Origin: Rugalucina vietnamica
Taxonomy: Eukaryota > Mollusca > Bivalvia > Lucinida > Lucinidae
Assembly: GCA_964017185.1 (NCBI GenBank)
Contig: OZ024876.1
Span: 32,215,778-32,279,777 of the forward strand
Direction of reading: 5' to 3'
Length of the DNA stretch: 64,000 nt
The notes under the pieces were generated by a model that saw only the letters and a program-made list of their open reading frames with translations, was not told where the DNA came from and ran no database searches. The position numbers and the translations under genes were made by a program. This document shows, piece by piece, positions 39,686 through 53,800 of the stretch; the first letter of the stretch is position 1, and each line of letters begins with the position of its first letter.

Positions 39686-42600
39686 TATAAAAAAAAACCT
39701 CCCTGGATATTTTTTATTTTTTACATATTCTATAGCTTTTTTCCAAATCTTTCAAACTCATTATTGTGTTGGACCTCCTACCATGAGGAAAACATGTCCA
39801 TGAAAAGTATACCCCCTCATACCCCACTTTTATATAGTAAAACTGGGGTTTACATGAGTATACCTATTTTTCTTATTGTTGTTCCAAAACATCGATTGTG
39901 GGTACCTGTGTACCCACAATCGATGTGGGTACCTGTGTACCCACAATTGATGTTTTGAGCAAACCTATTAAAATCATCAAAATTTTTCCAAAGAAATTTT
40001 CAATTTTTAGTGCTGAAAAATTTCTCTGTATATTGCACGAGCAATTGTTTGTAATGACTGTAAAACATACCTGACCCCTATTGAAGAGTCCTGCCGGTAG
40101 ATAGTCAAACTTATAGATCATTCGATTCTCTTTGATGTCTGAATCTTTCTCAACCTCTGGCCAGGTGAACTAAAAGTTATTTAAACATAATTGAGCCGTC
40201 ACATAAGAAAGCTAATAACATGCATGGGCGAAAACAGGGGGGCTCAAAACAATGACTTCTAGATCCATTGATTGATTAGACTGCTCACAATATAGCCCCG
40301 TCCTCAGAAAACCAGTCTTCAGGGTTTCCCACCAGGTCCGACACAAACTGTCCTGTATACATCTACAGAAGAAAGCTTATATCTTGAAATTTTGGCTAAT
40401 ATAAAAGTAGAGGAGGATTGTACTATCCCTGTAGCGAAAACAATTACTGCACAGCTGATTTGCAACTTTGTTTTCGCACAGGCAAAAATCCAGTCTACTC
40501 ATGACGCAGATCAATAGGTAAACTATCTTAATATAATTCTAATCAGGTATACACAATACGTATGTGCATGTTGTGTGCTTCACACAAATTGGTATAATAT
40601 CTTGGTATATGAGCCCAGTCATGAGAAAGTGAGATTATTGCCTGTGTGAAAATAAAGGCGCAGATCAGCTGTGCAGTAACTGCACAGCTGATCAGCGCCT
40701 TTCTTTTCGCTACTCTGACAGTAGGCCTACAATCCCTCACCTACTCATAGCCAATATTTCAAGCTTCTAGCCATCTTCTGTGAATGGGCAGGTCGGTTTG
40801 TGTCAGACCTGGTCGGAAACCCTGAAGACCCTGGTTTTCTCGCGTCACGGCTCATATAGTAGACAACCCTTTGATTGTGCTTGCAAAACATCTTCAGCTG
40901 AGGTTTCCAGCAAGGAAAAACATTCACATGAGGCACATCATGAGAAAGCCAACAATGTTATTTCTAAACAGGTCTGACACAAACCAAGCTATACAAGCAC
41001 GGAAGATGGCTAGAGGCTTGAAATTTTAGATTTAGAAAGAAGAGGAATGTATTATCCCTGTAGTGAAAAGAAAGGCGCTGATCAGCTTCGCAGTTACTGC
41101 GAAGCTGATCTGCACCTTTGTTTTCACATATGCGAAATGTTGGTTTTCTTATGATGCTGCTCAAACAATACCTGAGGTTGTTCCTCTGGCAACAAACAGG
41201 GAACCAGATTTGTAGGTTCGTTCTCGAGCGGGAACGTGAGGTCATACTCCTCGGTGAGTTTCAGCAACCAGTCATGTAGATCTGACGGGTAGTCCTCCCA
41301 AACCTTGGCTACGGCTTTGTGGTGAAGTCTACCTTCCTGTACACACAATACACAATATCTTTCAATTTTCAGATTTCTAAACATATGTTTTCGTATCATC
41401 CACTTTAATATCTACATTTAAAATTCTCTCTTTATTGAACAGAACCCAACCTATTTTGCGTTTTATTTGTTTATTTAGATTGTCATGGTATCCTACAACA
41501 TCAAGGTCGTGGCATGCGCAGACAGTCCATAACATTGACATGTGACACATTTGCATGAAGTAGTCCAGTGGTGGCGACAATGATACATCAGAGGCCTAAT
41601 CTTTGATTGGGCAAGGAGTTCTGATTGGCTCAACTACATGATAATTACATCATTTTATGACTAGATTGAACATAGGGGTTTCTCAAAAGTTTACAACAAC
41701 AAACTTGACATGACAAACATAATTTATGTGTATGGTATACACAGTACTTACATGTATGGGAGAATTTTTCACTGACACAACACAAGCCATCACATCAACT
41801 ATCCACTGAGGATTGACAACAACTTTGCTTTTGAGATACTCTGTCGTGAAATACTGTAGACTTCCTAACTCGTGAAGAAACTGCACCGCTTGGAGAACCT
41901 TACAGATAAAATATATGATACAGCCTTATGCACCAGTCATTTGTAACCACTGCCCCCCACCTACGGGGAAGGGTGGGGGATAGCTGGGCTAAAGTGTGGG
42001 GCAATTACTTTTCGAGTGTCCCCGCAGTGCAGGGGAAATGATGGGATTTTGGCATTAGGATCCTTACTCCAGGAAGATTTTCTATTGCTAAGGGCTGGGC
42101 AAAGAGCAAAGTTTTGACCTCCAGTTCGCCCCCTGGGGTAGACGCTTATAGCAGTGCACTGAAAGTTGAAAGTCATAATCCCCGCCCTTCCCCGTAGGTA
42201 GGGGAGCAGTGGTTACAAATGACTGGTGCATTACACACAATGGAAAATACAGTAGCTACTTTAGTTATCTGGGCCCAGTTGTTCAAAACTTCGTTAGCTT
42301 AATGTCATTGTTGAGACCTCAACTCGTTAAGTAAATGCCGACTACATAAGCAAATACACTTTATTTTTTTTAAAAAAAAATGTGCAATGCAAAGGATTCT
42401 CACATTTTATCAACAAAAAATAACGGTGTATTTGTAATATTCATGTTTGAAATTTTGAAATAACGATGTCTTTAATTTTGACTCATATCCCTGCTGAACA
42501 TTTGAGCGATGTCCTGAGAAAGCCAACATGGTTTTCAACCAGGTCCAACACAAACCATCTCAGGAGATGGTTAGAAGCTTAAAATTTCGGATTTAATAAG

Positions 42601-44738
42601 GAGAGGAATTGTACTATCCGCCCGAGACTATCCGTTCAGCAAAAACAATGGTGCTGATCAGCTGTTACTGCACAGCCAATCTGCGCCTTTGTTTTTGCAA
42701 ATGCAGATTGTTGGTTTTCATGTACGGGGGCTCATAATAAAAGAGAATCATCTTTCCTATGTAAGTGTTTATCATCTCTTGTAATATAATGGTTTTAGAT
42801 ATACACAATAAAAGTGAAAATGCTACACATTAATTTATGTCTTATATGAATGTTCATTTTTTACATATATTGTGTGCTCAATTTGTCAAGTTCAGGTTCA
42901 AGCTCAACATAAATGACTTGAACATTTTTCTGACCGTATTAGAAGCTTTTAGAAGCCTCTGTTTACTTTCACAGAATCAAATCAAAGTGCAAGTTAAAGC
43001 CATTCTTATGTGCTATGAAAAGTTTTGCAATAAAAGTGAGATGTGACAGAAATTCAAGTTAGTATACACGTGTAGTGTTTTACTAATGTTTAGTATACTT
43101 TTACTTCTGGTTCTAGAATATTCATGAAATCCAAAAAGAGACTTGGAAAACATATTCCTAACAGTATTTTGCTAATTTGATCCAGTTTTAAAATTCTTTG
43201 ATATTACATGTATCAATTTAAATTTCTCAAAATCACAGCATACTTGCCCGTTTTTCATTGCTAGTTTGGAAAGGGTCACTGAAAATTTGTCCATTTCGTT
43301 GCATTATAAATTAAATAACAACCCAATAAACAAAAAAATTAAAACAGTGTTTTCTGAGGAAAACTATGTCCCCCCAACCGTTTAGTAATTGAAGTTTAGT
43401 TACCTTGTGATATGAAGTTTAACTATGCAAGCCAGCATGACCATCTTGTTCTGTATGGTATGGTAGTATAAACTTGTTTTGGACTCTGTCTATGGGCAAC
43501 ACCCATAACTAGTTTGGCTTTCAATTTTTAAAGAGCATTTAATTCATTCTCATCCAGTATTATATATGTCATTTCATGATAGCTGTAATAGCATGGTATA
43601 ACTCCGCTTTTTTGATACGGTACATTTCTGATATAAATATGGTCTATCAATGTACTTCTACGAGTTGTCGGTTTGGAAATGACTTGTGAAAAGCTTTCTT
43701 GAAGAGACAATATCTTGGATTTTAGGAAGTCAACATTAAAATCACCAAGTAAAATCAACTTGTCGCAATCTAAACTCGTGTACAATATTTGTAAATTGTC
43801 ACAAAAATGTTTCAAGTCTAGTCTTGGAGGTCTATAGACATTGATCAATACGACAGGTGGATTGAATAGTTCAATTGCTTTACAAGATATTGCGTTGGAA
43901 ATACTAATTTCAACAGTTTTTACAGACTCACAACCTTGAAAATTAGGTCAAGGTCACCAAAATCTAATCAACTCTGAGCCTTCTTGCAACAATGCTTCTG
44001 TGCAAGTTTGGTCAAAATCCATTAATTGGTTTACAAGATATTGCGTTGGAAAGACTAATTTCAACATTTTTTTATGGACTCGTGACCTTGAAAATTCCTC
44101 GACCCAAATCGACATAAATAGGTCGGCTCTTGACACATCACCATCTATAGAAATCCTTTTATTTGCGAGTGTACATAAAACAAATGGTTACCTACTGTTG
44201 TATTTATCGGGGTAATCCCTGGGCGGGGTTGAGGGAGGGGGGGGGGGGGGGGCGGTACTCTGATTTTTCTAGGGTGTACTTACTTTTTCTGGGTTAAAAA
44301 TTTTGAATTTAGTTTTTTTTTTTTTTTTTTTAATTATTTTTTTTTTTTTTTAAATCAGTATATTTTGGGATATGCAGGTTTTTAGAGAGTATTTTTGGGG
44401 AGGTCCCACAAAAATGTTGTAATTTTTAGGGTTGTTCATTGTTGAAAAAGGACTATTTTTGGAGTTTTATGGCCATTTCAGGCATAAAACATGCTTACCT
44501 TTTGTTGTTTTAGTGGGGCACTCCCCAGGGGAGAGAGTGCTCTAATTTTATATACAGTTCAACCTCATTATAACGCACCTCACTATAGTGCGGTTTTCAA
44601 TATAACATGGCCATGTCATGGCTCCCAAATTAATTATTTTGTTATATATCTTTTGTGAATAACCTCATTATAACGCGGTTCACTTATAACACGGTCTGTT
44701 TCCATGGACCCCAAAGATAGCGTTATAATGAGGTTGAC

Positions 44739-44818
<80 letters not shown>

Positions 44819-47800
44819 CAAAAGTCAAAAAAGACACACTGGAACTTTCTTTTCATTTATTGCTACCGGTTTCATCCATCTTGGAATTTTCAAGCAATGT
44901 TATTTACGTTACGACGTCAGTGATACTATTTCCGGCGTCAACGCGCGAAAATTAATATCAAAGAAACGTAACGTTTTTTTAGTATTTTATAATTGTTTAT
45001 AGAAATATTTTATAACAGGAAAACATTCATATGGGTACGCATCAAGCTGAATAGCTATATAGTGTCCCTTGTTTCCACTGTATAGTAGTGTTACTTCATT
45101 AGTTGATCATTGAGTCAAAAGATGTAGGTTTGTGTCGTAACCTGAGCCAAAAGAAAATAAATAATCTCATGTTCATCTGGCATAAACAACAAAGAGATGT
45201 TAACGTAATGTGTATAGCGGAACCGGGTGGTACCGGGATTTAGCATTTATAAAAAATTATTATTATCTCCCTTGTATAAAAGTTACACCGTAAACGTAAA
45301 TGTATCATTTAAAACTGTTTAAACTAATTTAAAATATCTTTAATCATTAAACAGTATGAAAAACTTGCTGGTAATTAAATTGAGGGTGAAATATATTTAT
45401 GAAATTTAAATTTTGGTAAGTATGCAATTTGAATACATTTTATTTTTTGAAAAAGCCCATTTACATATCGTAAATTTATATCATCAATTCAGCGTATTTG
45501 CACATTACGTTGAACATACATATAGCAAACCAGACCATTCTGGGTGTACAAAAATGTCAAGAAGAAATGTTTATGTCAAACTAGTTAGGAACAGACTTGA
45601 TAAACAGTATCTATTACGATCTAGTAGTCAAATGCAGATGTAGACATGAAATCACGCAAAACAATGCCGTTATGTTGTCCAGCACATTTTACGCGCATTT
45701 ACAGAAAAGCCATCACTCCTCATGGTCTGGTTTGTATTACAATCTCCATATGATCGAAAATTAAACGGGCATACTTCTGTAACACTTGAGAATGTAATCC
45801 ATATGGTATAAAGGGGATGCATTATTAAAAATAGTAATTTACAAGTCCAGACCTTAACTGCATTATATATACGGGGAAATCATTAATGAGCCGCATCGTG
45901 AGAAAACCGGATTTTTGCCTATGCGAAAACAAAGGCGCAGATCAGCTTCGCAGTAACTGCGAAGCTGATCAGCGCCTTTGTTTTCGCTACTCGTGTAGTA
46001 CAACTCTTCTTCTTCCTAAATCCGAAATTACAAGCTTCTAGCCATCTTCTGTAGATGCACAGGTCGGTTTGTGTAAGACCTGGTTGGAAACCCCGAAGAA
46101 ATAGTATCACTGACGTCGTAACGTAAATAACATTGCTTGAAAATTCCAAGATGGATGAAACCGGTAGCAATAAATGAAAAGAAAGTTCCAGTGTGTCTTT
46201 TTTGACTTTTGAATTATATTAATACCCGGGTCATGGACTTAAATTAATACCAATTCATATATATATATATATATATTTTTTTTTTTTTTGAATTTATGTT
46301 TGTGGGGGGGGGGGGGGGGGAGTCAGTATTTTTTTTTGGGGGGGGGGGGATGGGGTATGGAGTTTTTTGTAGGTAATTTTTGGGGGTCCCACAAATATTT
46401 ATTTTCCTGGTAGTCATACTGTCATTTTAGAATCCACTGTTATTTTTTTTTTGGGGGGGGGGGGGTACTGGGGAGTAGATGCTGGGGCTTAGCCTATGTA
46501 TTAGCAAAATGTCAAGAGTACCCTCCCTGGGGGATACTCATATATATCAAACTGGTATGTATGTGCATCCCTGCGCTTAAAAATGGAGGTTATTCAGTGA
46601 TGATCAGACAATAAATTGGGTGCTTACAGACTTGAAGGCACTGAAAAAATACTGAAATTTATGTTTTTCATCCTTTTTTCAGAATCAGAATAGTTTACTG
46701 GTGAAATGCCAAAATGACAATACCTCACAGGGGGTAGGGGTGCTTATCTGACATTTCAGCATAGGAAAACAATGATTCAGGGAGGTTATCCCAGTCCCCA
46801 ACAATGCTTCTGTGCAAGTTTGGTCAAAATCCATCAATTGGTTTATAAGATATTGCGTTGGAAAGACTAATTTCAACATTTTTTTATGGACTCGTGACCT
46901 TGAAAATTAGGTCAAGGTCACCAAAATCTAATCAACTCTGAGCCTTCTCGCAACAATGCTTCTGTGCAACTTTAGTCAAAATCCATCAATCGGTTTACAA
47001 GATATTGCGTTGGAAAGACTAATTTCAACATTCTTTATGGACTTGTGACCTTGAAAATTAGGTCAAGGTCACCAAAATCTTATCAACTCTGAGCCTCCTC
47101 CCAACAATGCTTCTGTGCAAGTTTGGTCAAAATCCATCAATTGGTTTTCAAGATATTGAGTTGGAAAGACTAATTTCAACAGTTTTTATGGACTCGTGAC
47201 CTTGAAAATTAGGTCAAGGTCACCAAAATCTAATCAACTCTGAGCCTCCTCCCAACAATGCTCTTGTGCAAGTTTGCTCAAAATCCATTCATTTGTTCAG
47301 AAGATATCGCGTCGGAAAACCTAATTTGATCAGTTTTCATGGGCTGGTGACCTTGAAAATGAGGTCAAGGTCACCAAAATCTAATCAACTCTTTCCCCCC
47401 TCCCAACCATGTATCTATGCAAGTTTGGTCAAAATCCATCCACTGGTTCAAAAGATATCGCGTAAGGAAGAAGCTACGCGGACGCCGACGCGGACGCCGA
47501 CGCCGACGCCGACGCCGACGGGAACCGCACCAAAAACAATATGTCCCCCACCTTCGGTTGGGGGGACATAATAAACAGGTTTATCATGTTTGGATCGTAA
47601 ACTGATGAAATGGCTCGGTAGAACCTTGCCATTTCACAAGTTTACTAATCCTAGCATGAAAAACCAGTTTATTTTTGGCCATGGGTTAGTTATTTACTTA
47701 TATATTACTTAGCTGTTCCCTCACCTCGGTTTTGTCGAAGATTCCTGATATATTGGCCATCTTCTCCAGTGCAGTATACTCTATCACATTACAACTGCTT

Positions 47801-50800
47801 CGAGAACTGAAAACAACAGTAGTGTAAACCAATTTATGTTTTAGTTTTTTGTTAGTAAGAAAAAGCCGCAAAAATACCCATTTTAAGACCATCTTCATTA
47901 TTCTTGCTTATGCTAGGTTTTCAGTCCACTAAAATGAATCGAAGCAAAAATTTGCAATGAGAAAAAAAAATCGTGAAATTAAATAGCCATGAAAATGAGT
48001 TGGGGTACAGTTTCATATTACAGCTGCTTTGAGAACTGACCACACCACATATTAAGCACTTATTTGAGCTGAGAATACCTGCATTTTGCATATGTAATAT
48101 CAGAGGTGCAGATATGGGCCGCGCCCCGAGGAAACCGGGCTTCGGGGTTTCCGACCAGGTCCGACACCAACTGGCCTGTGCAATCACAGAAGATGGCTAG
48201 AGGCTGGAAATTTTGGATCTGTTAGAAAGTAGGGGAACTGTACTATCCTTGTAGTGAAAACAAAAGCGTGGCTTCACAGTTACTGCGAAGCTGATCTGTG
48301 CCTTTGTTTTCGCCCAGAAAAATCCGGTTTCCTCATTATGTGGCTCATATTTGAGATCAGATAAACTATGCAGCTGATCAGCACCTTTGTTTTAGCATAT
48401 GCAAAAATTAGGATCTCTCATGACGCAGATCATATGATCAGTGTGATTACTTACTCAACAACCATATTTTCGAAGCGTAACCAGACTTCTGGTATCTGTT
48501 CTCCAATATATTCCTCCTGTAGTGTTGCCTCAAATAGCTGGTCTTTCAGATCCTTGATACCCTATAATAAATGAACCTTTGTATGAGAAAAACAACAATG
48601 TCGTTACAGAACAGGACCAACAATAAGAGCTGTCGCAGGACAGCGTAGCTCGCCTGACTTGTGTTTTGCCACTAAATCTATTTATATCTTTGACACATAA
48701 CCTTGACCTCAAGGTCTCTCAGGTGGGCAGTGATGGTACAGCATAAAACTTCAGACCAATTTATGTATCTACCAACATGATCCATCTACATATTCAAGAG
48801 ACATAGACTTATAAAAACTTTAACCCAAAATAATTTTAACATAAAATTTCTAAGCCCGTGACCTTGACCTCAAGGTCACCCAGGTGGGTCACGATGGTAC
48901 AGAATAAAACTTCAGACCAATATCTACCAACATGCAAAGCATCAACTTGATCCATTTACATGTTCAAGAGATATAGACTTATAAAAACTTTAACCAAAAA
49001 CTTTAACATTTGAGCAATGCCGACGCTGACACCGACGCTGACGCCAACACCGACGCCCAGGTGACAGCAATATCTCTTCCTGTACTTTCGTACAGGCGAG
49101 CTAAAAACCCCGCCTACACAGTCACAGAAGATGGCTGGAGGCTGGAAAGTTTGGATTAAGAAAGAAGGGGAACTGTACTATATATAAAAGAATACAAAGG
49201 CCCTGATCAGCTTTGCAATTACTGTGAAGCTGTTCTGTGCCTTTGTTTGCGCATAGGCAAAAATCTGGTTCTCTCATATGGTACAGTAGCAGTACTGAAA
49301 TGAACCTGACCTAAAAATTGCTAACAGCTCTACATTGGCAAAGATTAAGAATAATGCAGTTTTAATAGAGTTTTAAAATCTTGACGTTTTACCTAGAAAA
49401 TACAAGTATTACCTTCATAAACAAATTTATCGCAAAGTATACTCTGCATGTTATTCCTGCATTGGGCAGTTTTTTACTCTGTGAAAATATTCATAGAGTC
49501 AAAACAGAGAAAATAAATAGCCGCCAAAGTATGAAGGATTACAGTATTATATTTGCACATGTTACACTTGAATTACCCGTCACCCACCAGGAAAACATGC
49601 CCATGAAATGATTAACCCCTTATACCCCACTTTTATATGATAGCGAAACTGGGGAAAGCAGGGTATACCTATTTTTTTTTTCCAGTGAAAATTTTCATTT
49701 TTTAACCAAAAAATTTTATGTATATTGCATTAGCGTGTTTTTGTACTGCACACTTTAATAACATGCCTAATAGATTACCTCTCCAGTATATGAGCTGATG
49801 AAATGGAACCCAGCTATCTGTTTGTATCTCTGCCTCATCTCGTTAATAGGGAAGTCATACTTGGACACCTAAACAAACAATATGAAAATTGTCACCGCAT
49901 AAGAAATCCATCAATATCCATATGCAAAAACAAAGTCGAAGATCAGCACCTTGGTTTTTGCTCCATACATACTACAATGCATCTTCTTTCTTAATCTGAA
50001 ATTTGGAACTTCTAGCTAATTTGTGTGACTGTACAGCCTGATTTGTGTGGGACCTTGTCAGGTATCCAGATTGCAGGGTTTTTCATGCAAAAACTCACAT
50101 ACAGTGAACTTTTGGCTTAACCCCAACATTTCCCAAGATCAACTGTGATCTTTCATGGCAAATCAGTGTAGAGGCATTTCACTGATAAAGGATAAAATTA
50201 AGCACTTAAATTGGTATTATTTTCGCCACGAAACACAGTGAAATTTGTTCATTTCTTAATTATCAACTTCTCTGCAGCCTATTTCTAAGCCTACCTTGTC
50301 AACATGTGAGCCCACAACAAATATTGGAGCTTTAGGTGCCTGTACTGATATAGAACTGAGCCAGAAATCGAGTCCAGCATGCTCATAGCCCAGTCTCACA
50401 TTCCATAACAACAGGTACACTGCTCGATTGGACAGGAAAAACTGTAAAAAAAGATCATACAATTACAGACCAACCTCATTCTAATGCTATCTTGAGGGTC
50501 CATGGAAACAGACCATGTAATAAGTGAGACCGTGTTATAATGAGGTTGATTACAAAAGACATATAGCAAAATAAACTGATAAACACCCTGCTCAGGGCTT
50601 TTTCTGACCTTTTGGGGAAATCTTTGGTACCAATGAAATTGGAAAAAAATAGCAAGATTTTGGGAAAGCACAAATTTGGAAAAAAATAGTGCAATTTTTA
50701 GCCAAATTGGGAAAATTTACCTTTTAAATTTAGATTTTTTTATTTGCTAATTGGTAATGTTTCAGATTCATTGGGAATATCTTTTGCTAGTTGGGAAATA

Positions 50801-53800
50801 ATTTGGTACCAGAAACCGGACCCAGTTTTGTATACAGAGAAAGTCCTGCTGCTCTGCAGCTAAGGAACACATTCTTCCACAACTGTGGTTCATAATAAAT
50901 GTCATAAATGTTATTCAGTTAAGTCTGGGTAGCTATGTGGCCACCTTTTGGGAAATAGCTACTTGACGTACAATACATTCTCTTTGTATTGGTACTTGGT
51001 TGTCAACTAAGTTTTTCCCACCTCGGGTTTTGGAGTGGGATCTTTGCTTAGTTTTATATTTTAAATAGAAATGAGCTGCTGCATCAGAAAACCAACACTC
51101 TGCATAAGCGAAAACGAAGCGGCAGATCAGCTGTGCAGTAACTGCACAGCTGATCAGCTCAGCTGTGCAGTAACTGCACAGCTGATCAGCGCCTTTGTTG
51201 TCACTACACAGAGAGTAAAATAAAAATCCCTCTTCTTCCTAAATTCAAAATTTCAAGCTTCTACCCTGCTTCTTTGACTGTACAGGCCAGATTGTGTCAG
51301 ACCAGGTCTGAAACCTGAATTGTTGTTTTTCTCATGCGAAGGCTCAAATGGTAATTTAAATGAGTAGTTTTTTGGTACCTGATGTGTATTGTAATAGACT
51401 GTTTGTCCAGCAAAGTCCCACACACTGTAGGTAATGTCCTCATCTCCTGACGACACTGTCCATGTGGATATATCAATGCCTACAAACAAACAACGAATAA
51501 AAATGAGCCGCATCACGACAAGAAAACAAACAAAGTGGTTTCCGAACACCTTCAACACAAACCAAGCTGTACAAGCATAGAAGATGGCTAGAGGCTGGAA
51601 ATTTTGGATTTAGAAAGTAGAGGAATTGTACTATCCCTGTAGTGAAAACAAAGGAGCTGATCAGCTTCGCAGTTAGTGTGAAGCTGATCTGTGATTTTGG
51701 TTTCGCATACGCAGATTGTTAGTTTTCGTATGACGCGGCTCAAATAAAAACGTTTCGGTGAAAACGTGAACAAGAAAGAGGATGGGCCATATTGTTGTTT
51801 CGGCTACTAAAGCCTCACTAGTGACACTGTAAACTTGGTATCATGGAGCGCCAATGAGGACATCTCACGTTAGACATTATCCAAGTCATGAGAAAAACCT
51901 GTCTTTTGCATATGTGAAAACAGAGTCGCAGATAAGCTGTGCAGTAGCATGTCTGACCTAGTCAGAAACAGAAATGACAAAATTTTCTCATGGTGCAGTT
52001 CAACTTCACCCACATATGCCTGGCATCCTATTTAAGAGATGTAGACCAATTATCCACTACACAAGAAAACTGATGTGTCGGACAAAAACCAAAAACCGCG
52101 CTGTACAGCCATAGGGGACAGCTAGAGGCCGGAAATTTTGAATTTAAAAAAAGTAGAATTGTACTATCCCTATAGCGAAAACAAAGGCGCTGATCAGCAT
52201 CGCGATTACAACCAAGCTGATCTAAGTCTTTGTTTTCCATATGCAAAATGTTGGTTTTCTCATGATGAGGGCATCTCTCTTGGGTCTATTGCCGACATGA
52301 AAAATGAAATAAAAATCAAGTGAATTACAACAAATAAGCCGCATCATGAGAAAACCAACATTTTGCATAATGCCAAAACAAAGGCGCAGATCAGCTTTGC
52401 AGATAATGCGAAGCTGATCAGCGCTTTGTTTTCGCTACATAGTATAGTATAATCCCACTTCTTCTTAAATCCAAACTTTCCAGCCTCTATCCATCTTCTG
52501 TGATTGTACAGCCAGGTTTGTGTCAGACCTGGTCGGAAACCACATTGTTGGTTTTCTCGTGTCGCGCCTCAAATGGTCAATTAGAAACATAGTCCCCTGC
52601 TTACCATCAGTGATCTGTTCTTCATGGGTAAAATCTGCCTTGTTTTCATCACTCAACAGCGACTTCACCAAGCTGAAAATATTAATTTCCATAGTGCAGA
52701 TTATATTTTCCTTTTGGTCCTTCGAGATCAGCGAGGGTATTCTGAGAAATCAGAAAATTATTTATTGGTTTAGATTCCTTTTCTACCCAACGTTTAACAT
52801 ATTTGGCCCCATTTTGATTATAATAGTCTTTGTATCGACTATCCTGTTGAAAGTTGCAAAATTACAGTAAATTCTCTTTGGCTCCATGTTGCCAATCTAC
52901 AGGGTCACTGAAGAGGCTTAAGTGGCCAAAACCGTGGCATGGTCCATCCCCTTTCTCATAAATACGTTCATTACTCTAAAAGGATCTCAGTTTTATTTTC
53001 ATTTCATACACACAATTTCTTTATAACATTATTGTTGAGATTCAAGCCCCTTTCCATGAAAATGTGGGTACACATTAGAACCCCCTTGCTGAGGCAGTAC
53101 TAACTTGAATCCACAGTCACTGCTTTGACCAAAAATAAAGACATCCAAAAATTATCAAATGAAGGTTTTCTATTTTTACAGCTGTAACAGTCTCTGTATA
53201 TTTCATGCATTATGGACACTTGCCCATGCAATATACAGACATGTTTTTCAGCTGTAAAAATTGAACATTTCGTAAGAATTTCTTTTTTATATTTTTCTTA
53301 TTTTTGCTCAAAACATAGATTGTGGGTACATGTTAGAACCGCCTCGCCAAGGCAGTTCTAACGAGTACCCACAATCTATGTTTTGGAGCAAAAATAAGAA
53401 AAATATGTATACCCCTGCATTCCCCAGTTTTACTATACAAAACTGGGGTTGAAGGGGGGTATTCATTGCATGGACACGTTTTCTTGATGTGGGCATGTTT
53501 TTCACAAAGACTGCTTGCTTTCCCTGCACCACCAAGGCCAACTTACACCAACTTTGTTATCTTTCAATGCAAACAGCCACTCAATAGAACCTCGCCATTT
53601 CACCAGTTTACTAATCCTATATGTGATTAGCCTATTTATTCTTTTCTATTCTGTTCACTAACCTGGTTTTCCCAGCCCTCCAAGGCCAGTCAGCATCAGC
53701 TTTGTTCTATTACGCTGCAAATAGCCACTCAGTGGAACCTCGCCATTTCACCAGTTTACTAATCCTACATGTGATAAACCTGTCTGTTTGGACATGGGGT

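Noticed and set aside
44634-44955. ORFs with long Tyr-Ile runs
   Set aside because: They are translations of the (TA)n microsatellite.
47470-47573. Arg-rich protein in a GACGCC tract (47417-47605)
   Set aside because: It is a translation of a simple tract at an element end. No coding signal.
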